Part shown: positions 39,072 through 49,113 of the stretch, piece after piece | Numbering within the stretch: position 1 is the stretch's first letter | Layout: each line of letters begins with the position of its first letter | Assembly: GCF_000497045.1 (NCBI RefSeq) | Contig: NW_015961991.1 | Span: 434,812-498,811, forward strand | Length of the DNA: 64,000 nucleotides | Reading direction: 5' to 3' | Origin: Kalmanozyma brasiliensis GHG001 | Taxonomy: Eukaryota > Basidiomycota > Ustilaginomycetes > Ustilaginales | Position numbers and translations under genes: made by a program | The notes under the pieces: generated by a model | Told to the model about the DNA's origin: nothing | Databases searched by the model: none | The model's input: the letters and a program-made list of their open reading frames with translations, nothing else

Positions 39072-41474
39072 CTACTCCTCAGCGGTGCTCGTTTCCTGAA
39101 CCACCACCGGGGGACATTCAGGCCTCGTCAGGTTGGCTCCCAGCTGTCCTCCAAGCCAGATAGCGACGCCATTGGTCCAACCGAAGCCCGTTTGGACGGT
39201 ATACTCACCGCCCGACCCGGCGGCGTTGATGTCGCTCGCATTGAACTTCTCAAACATGTTGCCGATGGCGGTGGAAGCATTGAGGCCGTTGGCAGTGAGG
39301 GTTGCGTCGGGGACGGGCTGGAAGGCGGCGTCTGTGGTGTTGAGCTTACCGCCCGTGGCGCGCCATGAGCAGAGCGCGGAGGCGACGTAGCGGTTTGCCA
39401 GCTCGCGGACCAGCTCGTCGCGCCAGCTTTCGCCACTCGTGTTGTTGCCCGTGTTGAGAGCGGGAGTGAGCTCGACAGATGGATCGCTGGGGTCCGTGGC
39501 GCCGGCAGAGGTCTCGTTGATCATGCTTCCGGGCTCGTTCTCCAGGCCCTGAACGGGCAGGGTGTCCTGCGTCTGGCCAAGCTGGTTCGTGCCGTTGACC
39601 ATGGGGATGAGGGCAAAGGTGCCGTTCTCAGCGGAGAGCTGGGCGCCGGAGGCGAGCATGTCGGGAAGGTTGCGAAGCGCCTCCAGAGCGATGTACGTGT
39701 GAGGTGGCCAGGCGTTGGCAAAGTCCCACTGCTGGCCAGTGGTGATCAGCGAAGCAGGAAGGGTACCGTTGAAGCGGTCGATGATGTATCGCAGACCCGA
39801 GAAGACAGCCTGCAGGTTCTCCCTGCGCTGGTCGATGCTGATTGTCTCGTTGATGAACTCCTGCGGCAGGATCTGAGCCCACAGCGGGAAGAAGCCAGCG
39901 GGAGTGAAGAACGGAGCACGGTCACCCAGAGTGGTGTTGAAGTCGTAGAAGAACTTCTTGCTGGGGTCCCAGAAGACATCGAGGATGGCCTCCTTGCGAG
40001 CCTGAGCCTGCTGTGCCCAGTAGTTGGCACGCGTAGCGTTGGCCTGCGTTCCGTTGCCCGAGACCTTGTAGAAAGCCGAGAGCTTCTGCTCGCAAGCAAA
40101 GAGGATCGAGTTGAGGTCGACGGGCAGCTGAGCAGCCGTGTTGAGGAAGCGCTGAGCGGGGATGGTATCGGTCAAGTTGATGGTGGGGCGCGTGGACCAG
40201 CGAGCAGCCGAGTAGTCACTGCCGCTCTCTGCACCGGAGGCAATATCCGAGTAGAGCTGGGCCTTGGAGGTCTCGTTGAGCTCGAGACCGGACTGGGCTG
40301 CCTCCTCGACCGTCTCGTAGTCCTCGCGGTAGCTTTCAGGGCGAGGAGCCGAGGTGTCGACCTTGTAGTGGGTGATGTTGTGGGTGTTGTTGGTAAAGGG
40401 CGAAGTGAACTCGATGGTGCGGTTGGTCTTCCAGTAAGACATCTCGCGCTCGAGCAAGGGAAGGAATCGCTCCAGCACCGAAGTGTCGTTGTAGGCCTCA
40501 ATGTACTTGTCGATCATCAGCGTAAAGAAAGGAGGCTGCGAACGGTTCTCGTAGTAGATACGGTTGCCGTTGGGGATGAAGCCGAGCCTGTCGATGAGAT
40601 CGCCAAAGTTTTCGAGGATGGCTTTGACGACCGACTGCAGCTGCGAGGTGATCAAGCCTTCAATGACAAAGAAGGTGTCCCAGTAGTAGAGCTCGCGGAA
40701 ACGACCACCAGGAACGACAAAGACACGGCTCTCGTTGAAAGGAATGAACGAAGAGACGCATCCGTCGCACTGGACACCGCTGGGGCTGGAAGAGTTGGTG
40801 GTGCGGGCGAGCAGCTCCCAGTAGCTGTGGACCTGCTTGAGCCAGTCGCGGACCACTTCGTCCTCGACGCCTTGCAGGAATTCGGGGTCCTCGACAAACT
40901 CGTCGCCGAGATCGGCGGGTACGAGCTCGACACCTTCCGCGACGAAGTTGTCGTCGACGAATTGGACGATCTCTTCGTAGGTGATGTTGCTAGTGTTGCC
41001 ACCGCCGAGCTGGTTGAAGTTGTTGACGACTTCGGATTCGGGTCTCGAGGTGGCCTTGTCGACAAAGGTCTTGCTGTCCTCAAAGATACCGGCAAGCTGT
41101 ACGGCTTGCAGCAGAGGACCGGGACAGTAGATGGGCGAAGTGCAGAGCTCCTGCGAGGGTGGCAATTCACCGCTGGGGATGACAGCCGAGGGGCTGCCTG
41201 TGGCCGAGGGCACAGCCGCGGCTGGCTTTTCCGTCAAGGGGTTGACCGACGAGCTGGAAGCGGCCGAGCTAGATGAAGCAGAGCCGGAAGCGCTGGTGAT
41301 GGAAGAAGAAGCAGAAGAAGCTGCACTGCTTGCACTGGAGGCGACGCTGCTCACCATCGAGGTGGTCGAGCTCGCGGCGGACGTGGCGCTGCTAGAAGGG
41401 GTGGCATCCTGGGCTGCGACCGCTGCCAAGGCTGGCAGGAGCGCAACCAGCGATGTGAGAGCCGGCAGACGCAT
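39072..41474 (-). CDS. secreted trehalase, glycoside hydrolase family 37
   Basis: The protein has 800 residues from the ATG at 41474. A signal peptide (LTSLVALLPALAAVAAQ, about 22 residues) is followed by about 60 residues of Ser/Ala/Thr, a probable O-glycosylated spacer. Both trehalase signatures are present: PGGRFRELYYWDTFF near residue 255 and QWDFANAWPP near 580, with IDRLGFIPNGNRIYYENRSQ between them, the family's GFIPNG..YY.NRSQPP segment. Many N-X-S/T sites suggest heavy N-glycosylation. It should split trehalose into two glucose units at the cell wall or outside the cell, as in other GH37 enzymes. Compared with usual GH37 proteins (550-700), extra length comes from the Ser-rich spacer and an insert after the second signature. 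Confidence 0.93.
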   Translation of the reverse strand: MRLPALTSLVALLPALAAVAAQDATPSSSATSAASSTTSMVSSVASSASSAASSASSSITSASGSASSSSAASSSSVNPLTEKPAAAVPSATGSPSAVIPSGELPPSQELCTSPIYCPGPLLQAVQLAGIFEDSKTFVDKATSRPESEVVNNFNQLGGGNTSNITYEEIVQFVDDNFVAEGVELVPADLGDEFVEDPEFLQGVEDEVVRDWLKQVHSYWELLARTTNSSSPSGVQCDGCVSSFIPFNESRVFVVPGGRFRELYYWDTFFVIEGLITSQLQSVVKAILENFGDLIDRLGFIPNGNRIYYENRSQPPFFTLMIDKYIEAYNDTSVLERFLPLLEREMSYWKTNRTIEFTSPFTNNTHNITHYKVDTSAPRPESYREDYETVEEAAQSGLELNETSKAQLYSDIASGAESGSDYSAARWSTRPTINLTDTIPAQRFLNTAAQLPVDLNSILFACEQKLSAFYKVSGNGTQANATRANYWAQQAQARKEAILDVFWDPSKKFFYDFNTTLGDRAPFFTPAGFFPLWAQILPQEFINETISIDQRRENLQAVFSGLRYIIDRFNGTLPASLITTGQQWDFANAWPPHTYIALEALRNLPDMLASGAQLSAENGTFALIPMVNGTNQLGQTQDTLPVQGLENEPGSMINETSAGATDPSDPSVELTPALNTGNNTSGESWRDELVRELANRYVASALCSWRATGGKLNTTDAAFQPVPDATLTANGLNASTAIGNMFEKFNASDINAAGSGGEYTVQTGFGWTNGVAIWLGGQLGANLTRPECPPVVVQETSTAEE

Positions 41475-41573
41475 CTTGATGAAGGGGTGAACTGAAACGG
41501 TCGTGCTTGCAATGAAGAAGACGACAGTGAGATGGAGGTTAGGAACTACGACGACGTCGAGTCTGGGAGTGGT

Positions 41574-41583
41574 CCTTATATGG
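41574..41583 (-). promoter_or_regulatory. TATA/CArG-like element of the trehalase gene
   Basis: On the gene's strand the sequence is CCATATAAGG, about 100 bases before the ATG. It can serve as a TATA box and also fits the CArG consensus CC(A/T)6GG of MADS-box factors. Confidence 0.4.
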
Positions 41584-42314
41584 AACTTGTTCCCCCCACT
41601 CTCTCCGCAATTTGAGCTCTCCTTTGTCTAGCTAGGGAGCTGGAATCCCACTCTCACTCTATTGAAGCTCGTCCTTGGCTCGGTGTGTGGGCGTGGATGC
41701 AGGCCAACTCAATGAAAAGAGCGCAGCAAGGCTACGCCAAGCCCACAGAGGCCGGTGACAAACGCTGATCCACAACGTCACTTTGCGGGGGGAGAGTTAG
41801 GGCTCAGCTGCGTTGTGTCTCAGAGAGGCCATTTTCTAAAATGAATTTTGAAGCGCTTGGGACGCTACACAGCTGTCTCGTAGCGCCAAGTTTCTTTTCT
41901 CTTATTTCTCCGATAAAAAGTTTTTAGGGTTGCAAAGCGGTGAATTGAGATGATGCCGATCCGGCCTCTTGAACGGCTTAAGCACCATCTCAGCGAGAAA
42001 ACTTGTGTGCAGCTGGTCAGTGCAACATGATTCGACCATTGAGTTCGGAGCCCGGCATCGTGCAGCATCTGGTCGCATGGCGGTTGCATGAAAAGCAGAA
42101 GCCGAACGAAGGGCCGCGTATGGCGGGGAAAGTGGTGCAGCAGCAACTCTGCAGTCTTGCGAATGGCAAGCGCGGATGCGGGAAGCGATGAGCGCATGGC
42201 GGATCTTCGGTCGAATAGCGGTACAACAGCACAATACAGCGACAAGATCCTTGATCTTCGCCATATGTTACTATACCAACCTGTTTGCGTAAAGACCAAC
42301 GTGGGCAAGCGAGG

Positions 42315-42455
42315 ATGGAGCCGAGTCAGTCGAGTGCGGATCTCGGGGTGTTCCTGGGCCCGGTGACGATGATGGTGTACCGCATCGCCAACCACCTGGC
42401 GCAACCGGTCAACAAGAGGCGGATCGTGCTCAAGGGCAGAATCACTGCTTCATGA
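42315..42455 (+). CDS. possible small protein of 46 residues
   Basis: An ATG at 42315 opens a frame ending in TGA at 42453-42455. The product begins MEPSQSSADLGVFLGPVTMM and is basic near its end (VNKRRIVLKGR). Most third codon positions are G or C, as in true genes here, which is the only positive evidence. No relative is known to me. It might also be a leftover exon of a decayed gene or chance. Confidence 0.25.
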   Translation: MEPSQSSADLGVFLGPVTMMVYRIANHLAQPVNKRRIVLKGRITAS

Positions 42456-43796
42456 TGCACAGCAGATCTTGGCCCATCAGCTGATCGATGCGTCAAGTGT
42501 GGGAGCAAGACAAGGTGCGCAGAGGTGAGTGATCCTTTGCATGAAGAGATTGAAGCAGCAGTCCGTCAGCCTGCGAGTCTTGTTGGACTTTTAGGTTGAG
42601 CACAAGGTCCATCATGGGAGAGCGATTGCAACTCCGTCGAGGCTTGAGAGAGTGCTATTTGCGGCAGTTCAGGAACGTCAGAGCTGTCGTGGTCGTGCAA
42701 GAGCAAAAGCCTGAAGCGTGGTTTGAGGTGCAAAGCCGAAATTGGGAGGCGCAGCGCTGACGTCGTCGTGCTTGCACTTCCGTTTCAAGCTCCGCCAAGC
42801 CGATATCGCCGATTCGAGGTGAGATTCGACTTCATCATTCATGATATTCTTTACGTGTTAGTGTACAGGTCTCACAATCCAGCTGGATTTCGGTCCGTGG
42901 TTTCCGGGATGAGTTTGCCGCTCGCGCGCCGCGGATCAGCCGCAGCGCCACGGATGAGGCTTGCGATTCCCCTTGCGCTGTTCTTCGGGCCAATGCATCT
43001 CTTTGATCTTGTGTCTTTGCTAATTCCAGGAGCCGCGAAAGTCATCCGTGGGATCCGTGTTGCAGCGGAACCTCTTTGCCGGTCCCCCGCGGGTGGGCCT
43101 CCATCGCATCAGAGCAACTGAGGCCCTTCCATTCTTAGTGATTTGAGTGCATCGAGGGCTACTTCTCGGCCCGTATCGATGGAACGCTGTCTGGCCGTCA
43201 AACTACCGTGGAACGCCAAGCCCAGAGGCGCAGGCTCAAATTGAAAACAGTACAGCAGCAGCAGACGGAATAGACAAAGCCGGATCTTCGGATTTGATGC
43301 ACGCGTTGGCCCCTTTGGCTCTGCATGACAGGGGCGCATTTACGCTCTACTTCAGTCCGGAGGCTGCTCGACCCGCAGCAGGCACAAGCGAAAGTAACGG
43401 CAGCATCGAGGCATTGCGCAGGCCTCCTCAGCAGCTGCCGCAAGAGAGCAGCCGGCGAGCTCTCAGTCAGTTGCAAATCCGACGTCCAACCCGAGCTGCG
43501 GTCCGCTTAATTCAAGCGTTGTGGTGCATTTTTGCATTGCCGAATCCAAACGATTCCACGGCAACGCGGCAATACGAGACCAAAGTGCTCCGACAGCTCG
43601 GTGTTTACGAGTTCTGACTGCAGACAGCACTGCGCCGCTTGCAATCCAGCAACGCCACATGCCGTCATTTGTCCGGATTGACCGACGGAAGAGGGAGCGG
43701 AGGCAAAGACGGAAGAGGAGTGGGTATCTCTCGGCAAAGACCGGCCTAGATCCGATGCTGATGGACACGGCCAACAAGGCGATTTCTGCGATTGAA

Positions 43797-43820
43797 GCTG
43801 GCTGGCTGGCTGGCTGGCTG
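43797..43820. repeat. (GCTG)6 microsatellite
   Basis: Six perfect copies of GCTG lie in the gene-free region upstream of the regulator-like gene. Confidence 0.7.
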
Positions 43821-44526
43821 GGTGCCAAATTCCGTCGGGCAAATCTTGGGTCGCTATTTCGCCGTCGGGATGCTTTGAACGCTTTGTCCGGCATGCTTGC
43901 TTTCGATTGCGCACGCCTTGTCCTCTCTGTCGTCGATCGGCAGCATCGAGCACCTTTTTTCAACTGCCGCTGCGCATGTGATGCGATGGCGCTGCCTGTC
44001 TGAAAGGGAAAAACAGAAGGCAACCACCGTCCCTGCTTCTTGGATCAATTGGTCCGGCTAAATTGGACCGCTTCTGCCTCGCGCTTCTTGACCGGTGATC
44101 ACGGATGGTCCTTGAACTGTCTGCAACCTTATCTTGTGCGTCAGTCTGAGCCAAGCGCCTTCGAGTCGCCAGTGACAAATCACGACGATCAGCGACCGTA
44201 CTTGAAAGCTGATTGTGACCATCGCAGCGGCTCGATCGGAACAGATCCGCTGCATCTCGCATCCTCCCACCACCATCCCATTCACAAGTGCACGCCTTCT
44301 CGGACCGCCTCCGATACTGTGACTTGGCAATCGACTCTCTCCGTCACACTCACACGCTCTTCAGTCGGCCTCGCCGCTCCTGTCACATTCCTCACTAACC
44401 TGCAACTCTCAGCGACTCTTGCCTTCAACCTCGCCCTCGAACGTGTCCATACCGACAAACGCACTTGTGCATCTCATCTCGATGTTCTCCCCATAGGCCA
44501 TTCCCAACCACATTGCGACTGCCACC

Positions 44527-47442
44527 ATGGCCGCCTTGGACCACTGCATGGGTCGGAAGCGCACACTATCCGATCCATCCTCTTCATCACCGTCCCCCAT
44601 CAAGCTTGCAAAGACAGCATCCGCATGCTCGCTACCGAGCAGTCCCTCAAGCATACACCTTCCACCACCATGCTCAGCTACACGTTCCAACAGCACCACG
44701 CGCTCCAACGGCGTCGCATCCGCTTCTTATGATTCCGCGAAATCGTCGTACATCGAAGCGGCTCCATTCAGTCCCCGTCCCTTCCCACGATACGCGCTCG
44801 GCATCCCGCATCTCCAGTCCCTTCTGCCCTTTCGCGATGGTCTCGAACTCCTACACGCCTATCACCAAGGCGTTGGTTGGATGCAAACCCCTGTAGACCG
44901 CACAACCCTCCTCGAAACGCTCGAAGAGGCCGAACGTCACGGTGCCGACTCGATCCATCCGCACCGCCTCGCCTGCCTCTTGGCGGCTCTTGCTCTTGGC
45001 GACTTCTTCTCAGCGTGCTTCCCTTCGTCTGCATCGTCGGCCTCTTCACCTAGCAGTATCGCCCGCTCTTCGTCTACGCGCGGCAGGATCTGGTTCGGTG
45101 TCGCTTCTGCCTGCCTTGCCGGCTCCCGCTCCAACGCCGACCTCATCCACAATCCAACGCCCGAGGCCTGCTCAGCTCTCTACCTCATGTCTACTTATCT
45201 GCTCTGCTCCAACGACGAGCAACTCTTCCACCGCTCACAAGGGCTCACCGGACTAGCGCTCATTCTTGCCAAGACCATCCTTGTGCCGTCTTGTGCGCCA
45301 ACTTCTGGCTCACGCTCCGCATCGCCGACGGCTAGTCCATCAATTGCAAGTCAACGACATGCCAAGTGCCCTGCAACATCGTCCAAGGCAGCTGACACTG
45401 TGGTTCAAGATCGTCTCCACTGCAACAAGCTCCTTAGCGACCTCATCTTCCATCTCCGCTCCCAGATCCTCACCTTTGCACCGCCATCTTCCACTACACA
45501 GCCGCCCTCCTCGCCAAAGTCCGCCCCCTCCCTAGCCGATTTCCCCGACCTACCCAGCATCCAAGCCATCTGGACCGCGTACGGCAATCCGCTCTATTCT
45601 AGCCTCGATGCGTTCGGCAGCTGCTACAGCCCCAACATCTTTCACAATTGGAAGCTCGGTCTGGCCGATCTCATGCATCAAGTCTCCACTCTCACCAGTC
45701 AGTCTAGGTCGCCAGATCATCTCGAAGCGCATAGATGCATGCCAGGCGGTCTTCCTGCACGCACCTCGAGCCCGACGGTAGCAGAGCATGGCAGGAGCCA
45801 AAGCGAAGTCACGCTCCCAGAGCACTGTCAAGTGGTCAAGCTCGATGAGCGGATTCGTCGATATCACGCCAGTCTGCCGCCGTTCCTCCTTCTGCACAAA
45901 CCGCTGCCCATCGAGATGGCCGGCAAGGTCGACGAGGATGAGCTCGCACAGATCATCTGCCAGCGGCACATGGCTTGCTCCATGGTCCATCGCATGCTCA
46001 TGGCTCTGCATCGGCCGTGGTTCCTGTCTGCGCTTGCCTATCGATCTCGTATTCTGTGCACGAGGCGCGGACAGCAAGGCACGGAAGCAGAATCAACAGG
46101 AACGGATGCATCGGGATCGGACTGTGATACAGAGGGCAGCGATGCAGACTTTGAAGCATCTGAAACAGGCTCACTGGAACAGCCATCGACATCCGCCGTC
46201 TTCTCTCTTTCAGCGGTCCTGCGCTCAGCCACTTGGCAGACAGAGACGTTCGCAAGCGCCACAGCCTGTGCGCCCGAGCAAGCCTTGGCCTGGTGGCAGT
46301 TCACCAACAATGCGCTCGCAGCCGCCATCGTCCAGGCTACAGCGCTTCTCCGCCTCCCGGGTCCGCCAAAGCATGCCCAGCCGATGTGCTCGCGGGACGC
46401 TTCAGCAAGGCAGCAGAGCAATTCAGCGCTGCAAATGCATTCACAGGTCCGCAACGATCTCGACAAGAACATTTGCTCGTTCCAAAGCCTCGCAAAGCGT
46501 TGCAAGCTCGCAGCTAAAGCTTTGCCGTTTCTGCAGCGCGTCAGGTCGGCCATCGACTTGGGCGCCTGCAGCTCAAGACGTGCTTCGTACGCATGCGAAG
46601 AAGCGCTTCAGGGTAGCATCTCATCTGCTGGCCTCGGCAGCACACAGATTTCTTCCATGCCTTCGCCACCACCCTCGCCCACGGACTTTCAGGCCTCGAA
46701 TCGGATCTCGAGTGATCCAGTCAGCCGCACGTGTAATCCCTCCAACATTCATAGTCCCAGTTCCCACCAACGCAACAGCAACAGCAACAGCAACAGTAAT
46801 AGCATCAACAGCATCGCAAACGGAAGTAGCATCAACATCGGCAGCAGCAGGAATGTCAACAGTGCATCGCAGGACGACGCAACACGCAGCAATCCGCACA
46901 TCATCAACAGCAACCCGATATTCAGCAACAGATCAACCTCACGCCACCCGGGGCACAGCATCTCGCCGACCTCCGCGGTCACGCCACAGGCTCGTTCCGT
47001 CGGGTCACGGCGCAACTCGAGCGCGAAATCGGATCTTGAGACCCTCTTTGGCCCGATCGCATCCGGTCTCGAGCTGAACCCTCACCGCGAGTCGACGTCG
47101 CCCGTCAAGCCTCTCTATCGTCAGAGCTTTCTGGAGCCGCTTCCGAGGCCTTCTGGTCTATCCCGGCCCAGCTACGATCGAGCTTCGAGCGACGACGCAG
47201 GCTCGTCATCTTCTTCTGAGCGTTTTCCGTATACGCCCAAGGCAAGGTCACTTCAGCTTGACGCAAAGGCTCAGCCGCAGGCAGGAATACCAAGCGCTGC
47301 TCAAGTGGAGACCAGCGGGACCAGTCGACCCGAGGAAGGGAAGGTGTCGGGCAGGAAGGAGCCAAATCAGGCCTCAGACCTCGTCCTAGAGTGCATCCGA
47401 TTCTGGCAGCCCGACACGCTCCCCCTTCCAGCAACACACTGA
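44527..47442 (+). CDS. fungal regulatory-domain protein without a visible zinc cluster
   Basis: The protein has 971 residues from an ATG in an ideal context (GCCACCATGG). Residues about 90-540 resemble the Fungal_trans regulatory domain of Zn2Cys6 factors (ALGIPHLQSLLPFRDGLELL, HPHRLACLLAALALGDFF, FHRSQGLTGLALILAKTI, RHMACSMVHRMLMALHRPWF). However, no Cys6 cluster or other DNA-binding motif lies before it, and none was found in the 500 bases upstream. Long Ser-rich inserts and a Ser/Asn tract encoded by repeated AACAGC (46773-46798) break the domain up. The tail from 700 on is disordered and basic. It may act as a partner of another regulator, or be an activator that has lost its DNA-binding part. 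Confidence 0.75.
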   Translation: MAALDHCMGRKRTLSDPSSSSPSPIKLAKTASACSLPSSPSSIHLPPPCSATRSNSTTRSNGVASASYDSAKSSYIEAAPFSPRPFPRYALGIPHLQSLLPFRDGLELLHAYHQGVGWMQTPVDRTTLLETLEEAERHGADSIHPHRLACLLAALALGDFFSACFPSSASSASSPSSIARSSSTRGRIWFGVASACLAGSRSNADLIHNPTPEACSALYLMSTYLLCSNDEQLFHRSQGLTGLALILAKTILVPSCAPTSGSRSASPTASPSIASQRHAKCPATSSKAADTVVQDRLHCNKLLSDLIFHLRSQILTFAPPSSTTQPPSSPKSAPSLADFPDLPSIQAIWTAYGNPLYSSLDAFGSCYSPNIFHNWKLGLADLMHQVSTLTSQSRSPDHLEAHRCMPGGLPARTSSPTVAEHGRSQSEVTLPEHCQVVKLDERIRRYHASLPPFLLLHKPLPIEMAGKVDEDELAQIICQRHMACSMVHRMLMALHRPWFLSALAYRSRILCTRRGQQGTEAESTGTDASGSDCDTEGSDADFEASETGSLEQPSTSAVFSLSAVLRSATWQTETFASATACAPEQALAWWQFTNNALAAAIVQATALLRLPGPPKHAQPMCSRDASARQQSNSALQMHSQVRNDLDKNICSFQSLAKRCKLAAKALPFLQRVRSAIDLGACSSRRASYACEEALQGSISSAGLGSTQISSMPSPPPSPTDFQASNRISSDPVSRTCNPSNIHSPSSHQRNSNSNSNSNSINSIANGSSINIGSSRNVNSASQDDATRSNPHIINSNPIFSNRSTSRHPGHSISPTSAVTPQARSVGSRRNSSAKSDLETLFGPIASGLELNPHRESTSPVKPLYRQSFLEPLPRPSGLSRPSYDRASSDDAGSSSSSERFPYTPKARSLQLDAKAQPQAGIPSAAQVETSGTSRPEEGKVSGRKEPNQASDLVLECIRFWQPDTLPLPATH
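46773..46798 (+). repeat. coding microsatellite (AACAGC)n
   Basis: About four tandem copies of AACAGC encode an Asn-Ser run inside the regulator-like gene, and degenerate copies continue downstream. Copy number may vary between strains. Confidence 0.6.
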
Positions 47443-47571
47443 TGTTTCACCCTGCAACCCTTTCAATCTGCATTCATTCTTCCAACCACCTTTGAGCAAG
47501 GAGCAAACCTCATTTTGCCATTCGAGAAAACAGATTGCATTGAGCGTATCGACGGCATATACCACTCGGAA

Positions 47572-49113
47572 TTAGTCAAGAGCAGGCGCCTCCTGACCAG
47601 CCTTCCACGTGAACTTGCTCGCATAGTGATCGCTTCTGAACGTCTTCTGTCCCACGCCGTAGAGCTTCTCCCTACTGGTAATACCCACCTTCTCTCCGAC
47701 ACCGTACCCCTCCTTCGGGCCGTCCGTCACGTTCTCCGTCTTCGGCTGTTCCACTTGGGGGTAATCAGCCCAAACGACACCTCTCTTCTTCAGCACGGGC
47801 ACGACCAACTCGACAAAGTCCTCAAAGGTTCCCGGCGCGAGGGTGTAGGCCAAATTGAATCCGTCGACGCCGGCGAGATCGACCCAGTCCTGGAGCTGGT
47901 CGGCGATGCTCTCTGGGCCACCGACGATGGTAGGACCCAGACCGCCGAGTTTGATCTTTTCTGCGACGGCTTTCTTGTTCCACTTGGGCACGGTAGGGTC
48001 CTGACTTGCGAAGTTTTCCACGGCCGACTTGATCGCGTTGCTCTCTGTAGCTCGGAGCTCCTCATCCTCGTCGTACGTGGAGAGGTCGATACCCGTCCAG
48101 CCGCCGAAGAGAGCGAGAGCGCCGTCGTCGGATCCGTGCGCAAGGTGGTCCTTGTACTTCTGCGCGGCTTCTTCGTCCGTTCGACCGATGATGGGGCAGA
48201 GCAAGGCGAGGACTTTGAGCGTAGTCGGGTCTCGACCAGCCTCTTTCGCGCCCGAACGGGCAGCATCCACTCGCTTCTTCGCCACCTCCGGCTTGTGCGC
48301 TGCGATAAAGATCACTTCCGCATGCTTAGCCGCAAATGCCATTCCCGGACCCGAGGAGCCGGCCTGGTAGATCACCGGAGATCGCTGCGGCGACGGCTCG
48401 CAGATGTGAGGTCCAGGGACGGATTCGTAGTACTTGCCCTTGTGGTTGATCTGACGCACCCGCTCAGGTCGCGTGTAGATGGGCTTAGTGGGGTCCTGGA
48501 CGACAGCGTCGTCGGCCCACGAGGACTCCCACAGCTTGTATACCACGTCCATGTATTCGTCCGCCACCTCGTAGCGTTTGCTATGCAGGTCCTGGTTTTT
48601 GGCGCCGAACTGGCGGGCGGCGGAATCGAGGTAGCCAGTGACAACGTTCCATCCGACTCGACCGTTAGTCAGGTGGTCGAGCGTCGAGAAGCGACGGGCG
48701 AGCTCGTACGGGTGCACGTAGGACGTCGTGGCTGTGATACCGAACGAGAGGTTGGTCGTGGCTGCAGCCATCGCGGAGATGAGCAGAAGCGGGTCGATGA
48801 CGGGGAACTGGGCCCCGGAGGACAGAGCCGCATCGAGATTGCCCCCGTACACGTCGTAGCCGCCAAGCACATCGGCGAGGAAGAGACCGTCAAAGTGAGC
48901 GGATTCGAGCAGCTTGGCGTGGTCCGTCCAGTAGGAGAGCTTGTTGTGGTGACGCGAACGGTCGGCGGGGTGCGTCCATAGGCCGGGCGATTGATGGCCG
49001 GAACAGCCCATCATGAAGGCGTACAGGATCATACGCTTTTGAGGGGTGGCGCCGTTGGCATCGTTGGTGCCGTTGAGGCTCAGCTGGCCGACGGCCGAGG
49101 TAGGAGCAGACAT
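47572..49113 (-). CDS. FMN-dependent monooxygenase, NtaA/SnaA/DszA (luciferase-like) family
   Basis: The protein has 513 residues from the ATG at 49113. The family pattern is clear: GHQSPGLWTHPADRSR near the start, YWTDHAKLLESAHFDGLFLA, SFGITATTSYVHPYELARRF, GRVGWNVVTGYLDSAARQFG, then SPVIYQAGSSGPGMAFAAKH and NLAYTLAPGTFEDFVELVVP. Members are flavin-dependent two-component monooxygenases that oxidise nitrilotriacetate, EDTA, sulfones or related xenobiotics using reduced FMN from a separate reductase. Bacteria hold most members, so the gene may have been acquired horizontally; this is inference. No signal peptide is present, so it is cytosolic. No flavin reductase is visible nearby. The gene is divergent from a mitochondrial carrier across a shared 576-base promoter region. 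Confidence 0.94.
   Translation of the reverse strand: MSAPTSAVGQLSLNGTNDANGATPQKRMILYAFMMGCSGHQSPGLWTHPADRSRHHNKLSYWTDHAKLLESAHFDGLFLADVLGGYDVYGGNLDAALSSGAQFPVIDPLLLISAMAAATTNLSFGITATTSYVHPYELARRFSTLDHLTNGRVGWNVVTGYLDSAARQFGAKNQDLHSKRYEVADEYMDVVYKLWESSWADDAVVQDPTKPIYTRPERVRQINHKGKYYESVPGPHICEPSPQRSPVIYQAGSSGPGMAFAAKHAEVIFIAAHKPEVAKKRVDAARSGAKEAGRDPTTLKVLALLCPIIGRTDEEAAQKYKDHLAHGSDDGALALFGGWTGIDLSTYDEDEELRATESNAIKSAVENFASQDPTVPKWNKKAVAEKIKLGGLGPTIVGGPESIADQLQDWVDLAGVDGFNLAYTLAPGTFEDFVELVVPVLKKRGVVWADYPQVEQPKTENVTDGPKEGYGVGEKVGITSREKLYGVGQKTFRSDHYASKFTWKAGQEAPALD

Larger units (their letters stand above)
41475..44526. other. 3-kb region without a convincing gene
   Basis: This is the longest gene-free stretch of the window. 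The left 110 bases hold the trehalase promoter, and the last 250 bases before 44527 are the pyrimidine-rich leader of the next gene. The open frames in between start only with GTG or TTG, or are short. Two weak candidates exist: a 46-codon frame at 42315-42455 with strongly GC-biased third positions, and a 70-codon frame at 42909-43121 with one hydrophobic stretch. A (GCTG)6 microsatellite lies at 43797-43820. No transposon features were recognised. Confidence 0.45.

Noticed and set aside
41923..41932. TTAGGGTT, telomere-repeat-like
   Set aside because: Only slightly more than one unit is present; chance is the better explanation, and no telomeric array was seen.
43147..43617. 156-codon frame in the gene-poor region
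   Set aside because: It starts with GTG, has no internal support and no known relative, and overlaps frames on the other strand of similar size.
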